Assembly (NCBI RefSeq): GCF_001625215.2
Contig: NC_030388.2
Coordinates: 25,594,558 to 25,658,557, forward strand
Reading direction: 5' to 3'
DNA length: 64,000 bases
Origin: Daucus carota subsp. sativus
Lineage: Eukaryota; Streptophyta; Magnoliopsida; Apiales; Apiaceae
The first letter of the stretch is position 1. Each line of letters begins with the position of its first letter. The notes below the pieces were generated by a model, which saw only the letters and a list, made by a program, of their open reading frames with translations, made no database searches and had not been told where the DNA came from. Below are positions 33,717 to 46,620 of this stretch, one piece after another. Position numbers and translations under genes: made by a program.

Positions 33717-36462
33717 TTTTGATATCGTGAGTCTGGTTCTGAAAAAGCCACACAGTTGATGTTCTAAAGGGCTGTTGCAGCAAACAATTGATGCATCATG
33801 CATTTAACAATTGAAATGGTTGGAATGCTTGAATTTTAGTAGTTTGCGTATCTGTTTAAGTGTTTTGGTAGCTTATAATAAGCAGTATCTTTAATTAGGT
33901 TTTGGCTCTTCCTATTTGCTTGCTAAGTGTAGTTTTGAACTTGATGTGCTTACAAGTATCTGTTTGTCTGTTTGAAGGTTTCTTTATGCTAGTGTGTAAT
34001 GTGTATGAATGATATAGAACTATTAATATTGTTTCCTTGATTGCTGTGATATGATTTTATTTTTTTATGTGTTTCAAATTTGTCTTCAAAATGAGGTAAT
34101 TAGAATTGAATTCAGAGAGACCTGTTGCAGTCATTGATAAGGATTCAGTGACTGTTCTATATGTTGGAAATTTCCTTCGAGATGAGGTAATTAGAATTGA
34201 AATCAGACTCTGTAGGCTGTAGCAGTATGGAGGATTTTGTGAGCCTTGTATATGGTAGAAGTGGAGCTCTTTAGCCATTTTGGATCATCTGTGTTGTATG
34301 CGTATAAGTAGTGTTAGCAGTAAGTAGCATTTGTGGTAGCTGTAGTGGTAGCATTAGTGGCAGCCGTAGTGGTAGCAGTAGCGGTAGCGGTAGCGGTAAC
34401 CGTATTGGTAGAATTAGCGGTATAACCGTAGTGGTAGCATTAGCGGTAACCATAGTGGTAGCTGAAATTAGACAATGGCATAATGACTTGGCTCTGTGCC
34501 CTTGTGTTGTACAGGAGGAGGTATGCTTGATAACCAATTTGATGTGTCATGGCTATAAAAAAGCTTCATGCTAAGGATTCTGAAGCAAGGCCGTGAAGAT
34601 CTGACAGTGCCACTGAGGTTGTGGGGTGAAATTGAAGTGTTCAGAGGCTAAACTCGGGAGTTCATGTGGGTATCCTGCACACTTTAAATAACATTAGTTA
34701 ATTTGCCTATTGTTTGGGCTTTGATTAGACCAGGACAAAAGGAGTAAAAGTTGCTACCAAAATTTTATACTTTTAGATTCTAGGTGAATACAAGCCTTTC
34801 TTTCTTTTTTTGCTAAATAGAATACAAGCCTTTTTTTAATGTTACTCATTCATGCAGCACAAACTTGCTTTATTCTGGTTTCTGTTTTTTCTTTGTGTCC
34901 TTTTAGATAAAGAAAACGAATATAATTTTGTTAAAGTAGTTTCTACTATATTGTTTTTGACTGCAGGAAATTGTTTTGCTCTTTCTTGTGCCCGATATAT
35001 GCATATATCTTGCTAGTGTTAGAATGCAGCATATCTTGTATATAAGCTACAAATTTCTACTTTCAAAAGACTGTATTGAATTGTTTTATACACAAGTAAT
35101 CATTAATGAGAAAGAATGCAACTACGCAGTACTCTGCTTGTTACTTTCGACGGTATACACTAGATTCAAAAAATGTACAATTATGTCTGAGCTAGGTGTT
35201 TGTCTGTAAACCACATTCTCTGTATCAGTTGTCCTGATTTTTACCATCTAAAAACGACAGATGCTTTCTTCTCTCTTGGTGCCTCAGCTGTTACTATCTT
35301 ATTCTTCAAGGTTTTAGGGTTATTTTTTGTAGGTACCACTGTGTCATCACAGGTCTTTGGGTTCTAGATCCAATTGACTTGTTAATCCGTACTTTTCATG
35401 CTTAAAACATCTGAATCTGGCTAAATTTAGCAGAGGCTAAAAAACACTAGGTACTTCATGAGCAGGAGATGGGGCTGGTAACCCCCTTATCATTTTGTTT
35501 ATTTCAGATTGCGGAGTTGTCAATTGGCTGGATGCATTGATTCAGAGATTGGTTTTAGCAATGATGTTTCCAAAACGGGCAAGATATACTGATGACCTCG
35601 CCGGTAAAGTGGGATCGATGAAAAGAGGATATTTTTTTTTTTTTTTTATTATTATTATTGGCGTAGGTCCGGCCAGGATAACGCCTGTAAAAAAGTTGAA
35701 TTTAAGAAATCAATTAGATAAGCATAGGAGGTAAAAAGGTCGGAAAGATTTTTTCCAGACGGGATTGGATAGCTCAGTAATTGGATAACTCGATGATGGG
35801 TTTATCTTCAGTTATTGTGGGACATCCGATTAGATTCTTACTCATACCGAAACTTGTTAAACAGACAAGTATTAAAACTGATTCTCGTTTGTAAGGCAGA
35901 AAAATCTGAATTAAATTGTCAAAAAGTATTATACGAATAGAATTCTCAAATTAGCACCCAGCCACCCATGTATATGCTGCTGCATTGTATGTATGTTGTA
36001 ACAAATTCTCAAAGTCGGTTTAGTTGATAATTATTTATTATGTAAGTTTTATAAAAGTTAGATCATTGGATATTTTGTAATAAATATTAAAACGAGGACA
36101 TGAATTAAACATTGAAATACAATATAGTTCATTTCTTTCGATTTCATAAATTCCAATCAGATAGCAAATTTACAAATGCATGCAGATAAGATGTAACACT
36201 TTGCATGTGAAGTATAATTGTCTTCTCAAATTAAAATGCTAAAACTGTCATTTTGTTCGCAAATCAATGCTCGCCCTTCCTTCTCCTTGTGCATTTCTCC
36301 CCTCTCTCGATCTCTCTCCACAACTTTCTCTCTGCATTTCTTCTCTTCTCTCTCAACAAATGTTGATCATCAACATAATGTAGATGATACTTGATCATAT
36401 ATAACAAGATTAATCAATTCAGATGGCTGCAGGTAGCTGCTCCTTGCACTCAGACGTCCAAC
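33717..36462. other. Intergenic with a hexanucleotide minisatellite
   Basis: This includes the hnRNP 3' UTR, the minisatellite at 34305-34465, a T-tract with ATT repeats near 35625-35660, and the CT-rich leader of the DUF810 gene (36290-36360). Short open frames here show no recognisable protein. Confidence 0.45.
34305..34465. repeat. Imperfect hexanucleotide repeat (GGTAGC / GGTAGT / GGTAAC)
   Basis: More than twenty adjacent 6-bp units of the form (A/C)GTGGTAGC or AGCGGTAGC run across about 160 bp. It is a simple-sequence repeat; open frames across it are artefacts of its multiple-of-three period. Confidence 0.85.
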
Positions 36463-39400
36463 ATGGTACATGACACGGTGGAGACCAACCAGCTTGCATG
36501 GCCTTTCGGGACTCCCATCATCGATGGCCTCGACCAAGATGACCTTCGCATGGCTGCATACGAGATCTTCTTCACATCATGCCGCTCCTTGCCTGGCTTT
36601 GGAGGACGAACCCCTCTTTCATTCCACTCCTCTTCCACTGAATTTGATCTTCATGCCAGTTCCCCCAGGCCCGGCTCCCCTGTCACAAGCAACATCAAGA
36701 AGGTCTTGGGATTGAAGACGCTTAGGCGGTTGCCATCGTATAGGAGGACTGATTCGTATGGCTCCAATCCAGACTCGCCTGCAGGTTCACCCTTGGAACT
36801 TGACGCCTCAGGAAGTCCGGGGTATTCTCAGTTTTCGCACCCTAGGCAGAGACGCCCTGCGGAGATTATGAGGCAACAAATGAGGGTCACAGAGCAAAGT
36901 GATAATAGGCTCAGGAAGACGCTCATGAGGACTCTTGTTGGCCAAGTATGTTACATGCAAAAATTGTTGATTTTTGTTTAATTTTGCTTGTTGATTTCGT
37001 AGAAGATCGTTCATTTTAATGTTTTCAAGTTTCAATTTAAGGTTTTAATTTTGTAAATTATGAATTTTACTGCAGACAGGGAGGAGGGCAGAGACAATAA
37101 TTCTTCCACTAGAGCTGCTTCGCCAGCAAAAGCCTGCTGAATTCAGTAGTCCAGTGGAGTACCATGTATGGCAAAGGCGTCAACTCAAGCTTCTCGAGGC
37201 AGGGCTACTCCGCTACCCTTCAATCCCAGTTGATAAAACAAATGAATTTGCAATTCGTCTTCAAGAAACGATCAATGCTTGTGAGTCAGAGCCATTAGAC
37301 ACTGACAGAAACTCCAGAGCAATGAAAGCTTTATGTAATGATGTAGTCGCACTAGCATGGAGAAGCCCTGATGGATCAGCAACTGATGTTTGCCACTGGG
37401 CTGATGGATATCCCCTCAACATACACTTATACACAGCTCTTCTCTACTCAGTTTTCGACTTGAAGGATGGTACATGTGTGCTTGATGAGATCGACGAGCA
37501 TTATGAACTTGTAAAGAAGACATGGACTACTTTGGGGATCGATAGGTCCATTCACCAAGTGTGTTTTTCTTGGGTGCTTTTCCATCAATATATTAAGACC
37601 GGCCAAGTGGAGGCTGATCTTCTTGGAGCTTCACTTGCTGTGCTGGCAGAGGTAGCGAATGATGCAAAAAAGGCGGATCGTGAGCCTATATATGTGAAGA
37701 TGTTAGGCCAAGGATTGAAGTCCATGAAAAAATGGTGTGATAAGAAACTGCTTGATTACCATGCTAATTTTAGTAGGGAAAATATGGGGCTGATGGAGAG
37801 CATGTTACCACTGGTTTCTACAGCTACCAGGATCCTGGAAGAAGATGTCCCGGATTATACTTTAACTTCACATGAGGAAGATGATGACACATCTTCCGAT
37901 TCAAGGGGAAATAGAGCTGATCTTTATATAAGGTCATCATTAACAAAAGCATTCACAAAGGTAACTTCCTGCTCTTTTTTAAGAAATTGAATGTACATTT
38001 GTACTGCAGACATGTCAAATGGCTAAAAGTTGATCAGTGTTCATGAACTATCAAGTTCTAAAAATTTATATGTAGCTATAGCTTTAGACTGATTGTTCTT
38101 CTATATTTTTTTATCTGTAGATGCTTGATGATGGAAATGTTAATGTCGATGTGGTTGAAGTGGAAGAAGTCGGTGAAGCCCTTCTTCATTTAGCTCAGGC
38201 CACAGAGGAATTGGCAACGATGGAGAAGGAAACTTATAGTCCTTTGCTAAAGAAGTGGCACTCGATTCCAGCAGGTGTTGCAGCTGTGACACTACACACT
38301 TGCTATGGAACCTTACTGAGGCAATACTTATCTGATTCACCCTCACTTACAAATGAGACGCTTGAAGTTTTGCAGAGGGCCGGGAGGCTTGAAAATGTTT
38401 TGATTCAGATGGTGGTGGAAGACTCTGTGGAGAGTGAAGATGGTGGCAAAATGATCGTGAGAGAAATGGAACCATATGAAGTTGATTCAATCATAATGAA
38501 GTCTATAAGACACTGGGTTCAACAAAAATTGAACTTGGGGAAAGAACTTCTTGAAAAAGCTAAAGAAACTGAAGTAAGTTTTCAGTACTAATTATAAGTT
38601 GCGAAAAATTGTTGTAACACATGTCATACACAACTGCTGAACATAGAACCGCCACAATTTTTACAAGGAGCACATATAGTTGGTCACTAATATAGAGTTT
38701 TTTAGACATGGAACCCAAAGTCGAAGAACGAGCCTTATGCACAAACTGCAGTGGAGCTAGTGAAACTTACAAAGATAGCACTGGATGAATTCTTTGAAAT
38801 TCCAATAACTATACCCGAGGTCTTGATTCACAAAATAGCTGAGGGTTTAGAGTATTTACTCCAGGAATACACCACATTCGTTTCATCTTGTGGTACGCAA
38901 TGCCTCTACTAAGTTCGGTTTTCACTTGCCACTGGTTTACTTAAAAAAAATATTTGATATGAAATGACTTGAGGGTAACATCGATCTTTAGTCCTAATTA
39001 GTAAACAAGAATCAGTTTCTACAACTTTATAGATTCAATGTTTTACAAGTTTTAGCATGATCAGCTTAACTGAATTTGTGTTACTCATTATGAATCAGGT
39101 TCGAAACAGAGCTATATTCCCACTCTGCCTCCTCTCACACGCTGCAACCGGGACCCGAAGTTCTTCAAGTTGTGGAAGAAAGGCGGCCTTTGCACAGCTC
39201 CCATGGAAAATTTGATCAACATTGCTTCTACTAGTTCTAATGAAGAAAGCCATCCCCGGCCCTCAACCAGTCGTGGAACACAACGCCTGTACATTCGCCT
39301 CAACACCTTGCATTACCTTCTTTCACAGCTCCACAATTTCGACAAAATACTTACTTTATCCCCTAATATTGTTCCCTCCAACAGCCGTGGTCACCAGCCT

Positions 39401-40063
39401 GGCAATTCCTACTTCGACGAAACAAGAATTGGCATTCAGTCTGCCACACGACACGTCTCAGAAGTTGCAGGCTATCGTCTCATATTCCTTGATTCAAACT
39501 CTATATTTTATGGGAGCATATATGTTCATGGTGTAGAGAATGCACGTATAAAACCAGCTGTGAGGATTCTCAAACAAAACCTAATACTTTTAGGGGCAAT
39601 ATTAATAGAGAAAATTCAAGCATTGGCTATAAAAGAAGTAATGAAGGCATCCTTCGATGTATTCCTTATGATTTTGCTAGCTGGAGGGGGTACTCGGGTT
39701 TTTACTAGGCAAGAACACCCTATGATTGAGGAGGATTTTGATAGCTTAAAGAAACTTTTTTCTACAGCTGGTGAAGGATTGCTTGCGGAAGATTTGGTGG
39801 ATAGGGAGGCAGAGATAGCGGAAGGTGTAGTGGCGTTGATGGGACAGTCCACAGAACAGCTTGTGGAAGATTTTGGTAGAGTTTCAACTGAGACATATGG
39901 GGTAAGTGCAGTTGGGGCAGGGCAAAAACTGTCTATGCCACCAACAACAGGAAGATGGAGTAGGTCGGATCCGAATACTATATTAAGAGTCCTGTGCCAT
40001 AGAAATGATCAAGCAGCTAGCAATTACTTGAAAAGAACATTCCAATTACCAAAGAGGAGGTAA
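36463..40063 (+). CDS. DUF810 / PATROL1-like Munc13-homology protein
   Basis: Five exons (36463-36945, 37076-37960, 38121-38573, 38706-38892, 39099-40063) join in frame to 990 residues, the usual size of this plant family. The N-terminus begins MVHDTVETNQLAWPFG and is followed by a Ser/Pro-rich segment, then LRQQMRVTEQSDNRLRKTLMRTL, then EYHVWQRRQLKLLEAGLL, all typical of the family. The C-terminal half holds the helical MHD-like region and ends with SDPNTILRVLCHRNDQAASNYLKRTFQLPKRR. The best-studied member, PATROL1 in Arabidopsis, promotes delivery of the proton pump AHA1 to the plasma membrane; other members are less characterised. The ATG at 36463 was preferred to an in-frame one at 36391, which would add residues of non-family character. 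Introns are short, and no stop or frameshift was found. Confidence 0.9.
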
Positions 40064-40347
40064 AGAGATTATTTTTCCAAATTTGCAAACAAGAATATAG
40101 AAAACTGGACTTGAATAATTGTGTTCCTACCCCTATGTTCTTCATGTGAAGTGTAAGTGTAAACTGAAACATTCTTTTTTTGTCATGTTTTTTGAGAATT
40201 TAGTATAAAGTTCAAGGCTTTCACACACAAAGTATAAGTTTTATACCATTTGTTGCAAAATATACTCCTAATAATCAACATGGAGGAATTTCATGACTAT
40301 GAAACATAGTGTAAATGTTTCTAAACTTTGCTAAGCTTTCCTTGTTA

Positions 40348-43300
40348 TTATTGTCTAGATCTTCTACTTGATTCTTGTTCAGATCTTCTGGATTCCCTCA
40401 GTTCTTCTCCAAGCACCTCCATTGAATCCGAAACCTCTGCCTTATACACATAGTACCTACTCACAACTAAGAAGAAAATGAAATTCAAGAAGTTGAGTAT
40501 TGCGAAAAATGCATAGTAGTAGTCCAGGTGAGAAGCATTGAGGTTATTCAAAATCCACCCTTTGTGCTCATTCTTCTTGGTAATATGCGACACAGTGGTA
40601 AGAAGAAAGCTACTGAAGAAACTTCCGATTCCCAGACTAGTAGTTGAATAAGAAGTTCCGAGACTCTTCATACTTTCAGGAGCTTGATCATAAAAGAATT
40701 CAATCTTAGCCACCTCCAGAAATGCATCAGCTGTCCCCATAAGGATAAATTGTGGAAGAAGCACAAATATTGTTAATGGAACTTGCTCACCACTCTCAAC
40801 TACACCATGATCCTTGGCTACACTGAGCCTGTACCTTTCCATAAGTGAAGCAACTGTCATAATAACAATGTGGAAAGTCATACCAATCCCCATCCTCTGC
40901 AGAATAGTTATACCTCTCGGATTATTAGTCCATTTTCGTATAACTTTAACGAAAACTCTGTCGTAGAGCACCACACATATAAGCATGGACAATGTGACGA
41001 ATCCGGCTAAGCTGGCCGGAGGAATTTTGAAGGAACCAATGTTCCTCTCTAGAGTTGTGCCTTGCTTCACAAAGAGTGTGTTGATTTGAGCAATCATCGT
41101 GCTTGGAATAAAAGTAGCAAATAAAATAGGAATCATGCGCAACATTTGCTTCGTTTCCTCTACTTGTGTCACTGTACTCAATGTCCATTCATCTGTTGGC
41201 CCTGTTTTCACACAAGCCTTGTTGAAGAACCTGCACAAAAACAAATGCATACTTTTAAGTATTCTTCTAGGAAGCTGGTCCAGAATATACGAATGCTAAT
41301 AGTACACGTCCACTAGAAAAAAAGTGTTGGACGTGAAAAATGCTAGAATGAGGTAATTTTCCGCGGAATGATACTGTAGCACCCCTGTATATACATCAAA
41401 AACTTAGAGTTAAGCTGTCCAGCTTTTTTTTTTTTTTTTTTTTTTCTGTTGACATATGCTACTAACATACGTATGTCAGGGATCCGGACCCTTCTTTCTA
41501 TATATACATATCTTCAAGTCAGTTGATTTAGGTATTTGATTATGATTGTACTATGTAAGACAAACCTCAATGAGGGTGTAGAATCAATTCTGAACTTTCC
41601 TTTCTTGGTATACACTTCCAGCTCAAGTTCATAAAATTCTTTAGGATCACTTGGGACTGGTACATGCCACTTCTTCAATGCAGCAACAATGACCTTAACC
41701 ATTCTTGTAAAAGGGCTTCCAGCAGGCACCTTGTGGCGATAAAATCGCGTACCGGTCAAGAAGATCATGATCGATACAGCAAGGCCAAGAGTAGGGAGTC
41801 CATAACCAAGAGTCCATCCTACATTATCTTGTATGTACACAAGAACAGTGTTTGCAAACAGAGTTCCCAGAAAAATGCTGAACATCCACCAGTTGAAGAA
41901 GGAAAGCTTGTGGGCCTTTTCTTTTGGATCAAAGTCATCGAATTGGTCTGCACCAATAGTTGAAATGTTGGGCTTGGTTCCACCAGTTCCTATTGTGAGA
42001 GTGTAGAGAGCACCATAAAATAATGCTAGCTGCAACGTGGAGGCCTTCTCACAATTCGATATGTCAGGGTCCACACATTTAGGAGGTTTTAAACCGGGGA
42101 TGGAGACTGTGAGAGTCAGTACAACCATACCCTGCATGATCACGTCGAAAATTATGTCCCACTCGAAAATAAGATAAAAAGAGTAGGGAAGTTATTTCCG
42201 TAAACAAACATCACCCTTACCTGAACCATTTAAAATACAACTTGACAAAGACTTTGAAACAGAGAGATAATATATAACTACTTGGTGTAAAATAAAGTTT
42301 AAATATAAAATCATTTTGTGAAAACTTATTGATTACGATACAGGGGACAGGGGTAACGGGCAAGACTATTGTGCCACCTCTGTCGTCGTTTATGTCATAA
42401 GTAGAGTTGACCGCGATAACTTACGCAAGTTTGATTTATTTTATCAGATACTATATTGCAATTATGTGATGGAGTGATGTGACATTATAAATATTTAGTA
42501 ACTAAAATAAAAATATTATTTTGTCAGTTGATCACGTAATCGTTCAACGCTTGAGTAGTTTAATCTTGTAAAAAGAGACAACATGCATGCAGGGGATTAA
42601 AGAAAGGTGATATAATACTGCATCAGTTCACGCCTTCCTATTGCATAATATATGCAAATATTCGGACTTATCTTGTTGACTCGACCGTCAAGAATACACT
42701 GGTCCGGATCCCGGATTTAAAAAAAAAAGAACCCTATTCAATCTAAAATTTCTCTCGTTTAATAAAATTTCGTTCAATAAATTTTTATCCGTCGAACATA
42801 TGTTATTAACAAGCGGTTTGGATGGCCTCACATGTTTAATAGTATATTTTTTCAGAAACAGTTGAAAAACAAGTGTAGTACAAGAAACTAACATGCAAGT
42901 CCCTGTCAACCTTACCCACAAATTTGTGATACGTAAAAGTCCTACTCCACATGTGTTGAAAATTCAAAATATCTTAGCTAGATTCAGAATATTCAAAGCC
43001 AGGTTCTTCGATTTTTTGTTGTTCATAAAATTTCAAGCTTTTGAGAAATAAACCACATAAGAATTGAAGAGACTATGAAGTAACAGTTAGCAAAAAAGGA
43101 AGAGAAACATACGGTGAGATAAATGGCGGAGGCGATGACGAAAGTCCAGTATCGGCCGAGATGAGCGTCGGCGATATAGGCCCCCAGAACCGGAGTCATC
43201 CAGATGGTGCCCACCCAGTTGGTCACATTGTTTGATGCGGTAACTGTCCCCTGGTGCAGCTTCCTCGTTAAGTATAATATCAAATTCGATGATATCCCGT

Positions 43301-44056
43301 AGTACGCCATCCTTTCAAATATCTCGTACACTGCATAAATTCAATAGGATTAGAGTATTAGCACTCGAACACGTATACATATTAAATATTTTTGTCGAGT
43401 TCCGATAACATAGTAAAATGTCGAGTATCGGTAACATTGTAATTAAGTGCGATGCCCTGTTCGTTTTCTGGCTTAAGCAGTCGGCGTGAACCGGCTCTAT
43501 AAGTACTTCACATTATTTTTCTTTGAACATAACAGGTACGAGTTAGTTGGTCATGGACTCGCGTAGTTATAACATGGAGAAAAAATGAGTGTGGAAACTC
43601 TGCAAGGTAATGTATAGTGTGAATTTCGAAATTTATGTTCAATTTATAATTTGAATATTTACTACTTTTACTGCATATGTGAATTGTAATAGTATCAATT
43701 ATATAATTATGGGTCTCCTTTATTTAAAAAAAAAATTAATTTCTTATGAGCAGTTATTATTAGCTTATGGAGGTTGTACCATACTATTGAAACTACATAC
43801 CTACCATGTGCATAGATGCAACTTGCAAGTGATAACTACGTATCATGAAAAAATATCCGAGATCGAGTTGAAGACTAGAAGAGGTCTGTGTTGGATATAA
43901 TCTTCAAAATAACTTAGATGCAAGTTAAGAAGTTTTAGTTTGAATACATCTTTGCATTATAATGGAATCACCGGTGATTCGAAAACTTCCGGCCATCCAC
44001 TTGTAAACACGACTCTTCTCTATTATAAGTTGTTTTCATGGCATTTTGTGAGGGGG

Positions 44057-44088
<32 letters not shown>

Positions 44089-44289
44089 AGGGAGAGGGAG
44101 AGGGAGAGGGTGGGAGAGCGAGAGAGAGGGAGGGAGAGAGAGAGGGAGAGGGAGAGAGGGAGAGGGATTACCAACAACAAAAGAGCAAGCAGTCCATCCT
44201 CCTCTCTGAGATTTTCGAACAGGGTTACCTCTAAGATCAACAGTTCCATCTTGCGTGTAATCATCATGGCCCGTTTCTTCCGCACCCAT
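40348..44289 (-). CDS. NPF (NRT1/PTR) family transporter, NPF5-like
   Basis: Four exons (44289-44172, 43330-43113, 42131-41566, 41230-40348) give 594 residues with about twelve membrane helices. Family hallmarks are the start of the fold at FERMAYYGISSNLILYLT, the PTR signature region NWVGTIWMTPVLGAYIADAHLGRYW, LTIGTGGTKPNISTIGADQFDDFD, FFNWWMFSIFLG, and the later FFYDQAPESMKSLGTSYS. These proton-coupled carriers move nitrate, di/tripeptides, hormones or specialised metabolites; the substrate cannot be read from sequence. The proton-coupling ExxER motif is not evident in the canonical form: the start of TM1 reads YEIFERM, consistent with ExFER. The C-terminal tail is Arg/Ser/Glu-rich (ELRESRRSEQESSRRSRQ). 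NPF5 placement is by resemblance only. Intron 1 begins with a large GA tract. Confidence 0.92.
44052..44166. repeat. (GA)n / (GGGAGA)n microsatellite in NPF intron 1
   Basis: Over 110 bp of almost uninterrupted purines on the plus strand (pyrimidines on the transcribed sense strand) begin a few bases inside the 5' splice site of intron 1. Length variation here would be close to the donor. Confidence 0.9.
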
Positions 44290-44544
44290 TGTATATGAAT
44301 ATGTTTAAGCTGATGAGCTTCTGTGGTTGTTTTTATATGTGTGTTGGTATCTTCTGTAAACTATTGACCACTCTTGGAGAGAAGTGTTTTCTCTGCCAAC
44401 AAAGTGTGAGCAACTCGGCCATTTTATAGACCGCTCGCATCGTATCTTTTATTGTATGAAATATAAATGGGAAAAAGTTAGTCGATAATTTCCACAAACT
44501 AAAAAAAACCAGCTTTTCAGTATGCATACTTGCATAGTCCAAAC

Positions 44545-44874
44545 TAGAGATGTTCAAAAAATCTGAAATCTGAAATCCGATCTGATCCGATCTGGAAAAA
44601 AATCTGAAAAATCCGATCCGAAAAAAACCCGGTCTGGCCCGGCCCAGCCCGAGGGCCTAAAACAGGCCTAATATTTTCAAAAAAACCCGGATAAAATCCG
44701 GATTTTTGAAAAATCCGGCCTTTTTATAACTAAACCGGGCCTAATATTTTTGGAAAAGCCCGGCCCGGCCCGGCCTGATTTTTAAAAAAGCCCGGCCCGA
44801 TCTGGTTTGAAAAAAATCCGGATTTTTTTGGCCCGGTCTGGATCTGGCCCGAACAGATCTTTTGTGCATCTCTA
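44545..44874. mobile_element. Non-autonomous hAT element, perfect 8-bp TSD
   Basis: A 330-bp element with ends TAGAGATG and CATCTCTA, flanked by GTCCAAAC at both 44537-44544 and 44875-44882. The interior is built of CCGGCCCGG and ATCCGATCTG repeats, giving a strongly patterned, GC-richer block. No protein is encoded. Confidence 0.88.
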
Positions 44875-44882
44875 GTCCAAAC

Positions 44883-46620
44883 TTATTAGACAAGAACATT
44901 TGAAATCTTTATTGGAGCATATTTTAATCAAGGAAGCTACAGTTTAAAAGTCCCGAATATGTACTCTAGGTAATTTCACAGTAAATTCATGCGGGTTTGG
45001 TCTGAACCATATTCTCTCGAATTAAGGACGTTATGTTTTTATAAAACCGGTGACAGAATACTAATATATATTCTGAAGACTTAAATTACGTTTACTTGAA
45101 TGGAATATAATAAGTGATAATAGAATGAAAAATTATGAATAAATTTTGTAGAAAAAGGGAGAAGATACGAGAAAACAATGACTAAATATGAATGTTTTAA
45201 AAATGAAGATTGTAGAGAAACGTGATAAAGATCTAGGATGAATATTTCGTCTCAAACACATGGATTTGATTTCTAGTACAAATAGCTTGAAATGAAATAA
45301 TTATTTTTGTTAATCATTTCAATTTAAAATACAAATTTCGATCTATTTTCTCCCATTTCATTTCATCCAATAAACACAATTTCAAGATTTCACTTGCTAA
45401 TAATTTTTTATGAGAATCTCTCTGATAGATAATCATGTAGGAGTACTTTCATTCATATTTTACTTTCATTCATATTTTACTTCTTCATGATTCGCTACAA
45501 AAAGTTGAATATATACATATGCAAATCCCCAGTAAGAATTGTATGCTCTCATGACTCGTCTAAGTACTTTCTCCGCTAACTATTTACCCGGATGCAGACA
45601 ACAGGATATGTCTATCATCGAACCCTTTGAAACCCGATGAGGAAAAAATACGCGACAGGCGAAAGACAAAACAAAATTAGGAAGTAGACACGGGGACACG
45701 TGTATAGACCATAATTAGGAATTGAAACATGGGATTAGTAGAGTTATGGAGCTTTACTCGTACTCTCAGCACGTCCACATTTTTGGCTCTCGACCAAATA
45801 GCTGGATTGGTTTGTTTTATATTATTTTTCATTTACTCGAAAGAAATTAAAATATGTAATTGAGTTTTTTTATCAGTATAAACTATAAAAGACTTATATA
45901 TATGAATATAAAATATGTAATATTTGATATCAATAAATATTATATAAATAAGACATTTATCTGAAATAAATCAACTATCTATAATTATGAGAAAAAAAAA
46001 GGTTGATAATTTAACCCAACACAGATATGCTCTCGCGATCACTTTTAAATCGTGCATCGCATTTGGGCCAGAATCTGATCACTATCTTTCCTTCTACTAC
46101 CACGCTAACTCGCTAAGTCAGATAAATTATTTTTAATAATTTATCAGTACTGGATCGAGATTGAATTCAGAACTTGTTATTGATAAAAAAAAGAGCAGAG
46201 TATCGCTGGAGAAAATATCGCGGCCATGTTTGATCGATTTTTGTGGGACCATATAACTCATGATCAACATGCTTATTAAGCGAGATTCCAAATCGATAAG
46301 GTTATAAAAACTCTGACAGTATATGTTTCTCGATGACAATAACAGGCAAGTTGCCTGGATACCTAACTGTATTGTGAGTAATATATGCAGTAGAAGTGTT
46401 GACCATTCACATAGAGGGAAAGAATCAAAGTCAAGCATGAACAGGGACCACTAAATACTTGCGGGTATGGATGATCTCGGGTAGGATGTTGATAACAAGT
46501 TTTGGATCAGTGCAAATGTTGCTGTGCTAAACTGCTGATCTATTGTTATGTCATGTTCCCTCGCTCTATCGGATATTTTCTTTACTTCTTTTTAGGTTGT
46601 ATATTAGAACTAGCATAAAA
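44883..46620. other. Intergenic, AT-rich, with one MITE-like element
   Basis: A candidate MITE at 45083-45382 has ends AAATTACGTTTACTTGAATGG and, on the other strand, AAATTGTGTTTATTGGATGA. Nothing else was recognised. Confidence 0.4.

Noticed and set aside
33025-33759. 244-codon Val/Met/Leu-rich frame over the hnRNP tail
   Set aside because: It is the +1 frame of the Gly/Tyr-rich repeat (GGT codons read as GTG), a shadow of the real protein.
34271-34574. Ser/Gly-rich and Leu/Pro-rich frames at the hexanucleotide repeat
   Set aside because: A 6-bp repeat stays open in every frame; there is no start context or conserved flanking sequence.
35495-35734. Possible exon starting ATTGCGGAGTTG after a TTTCAG acceptor
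   Set aside because: The frame runs into a T-tract with no plausible donor or partner exon, and I recognise no protein.
36391-36462. Upstream in-frame ATG for the DUF810 gene
   Set aside because: It would add 24 residues of non-family character; the ATG at 36463 leads directly into the conserved N-terminus.
43940-44298. Arg/Glu/Gly-rich and Leu/Ser/Pro-rich frames over the GA tract
   Set aside because: They are translations of a simple (GA)n repeat; the real coding part is NPF exon 1 only.
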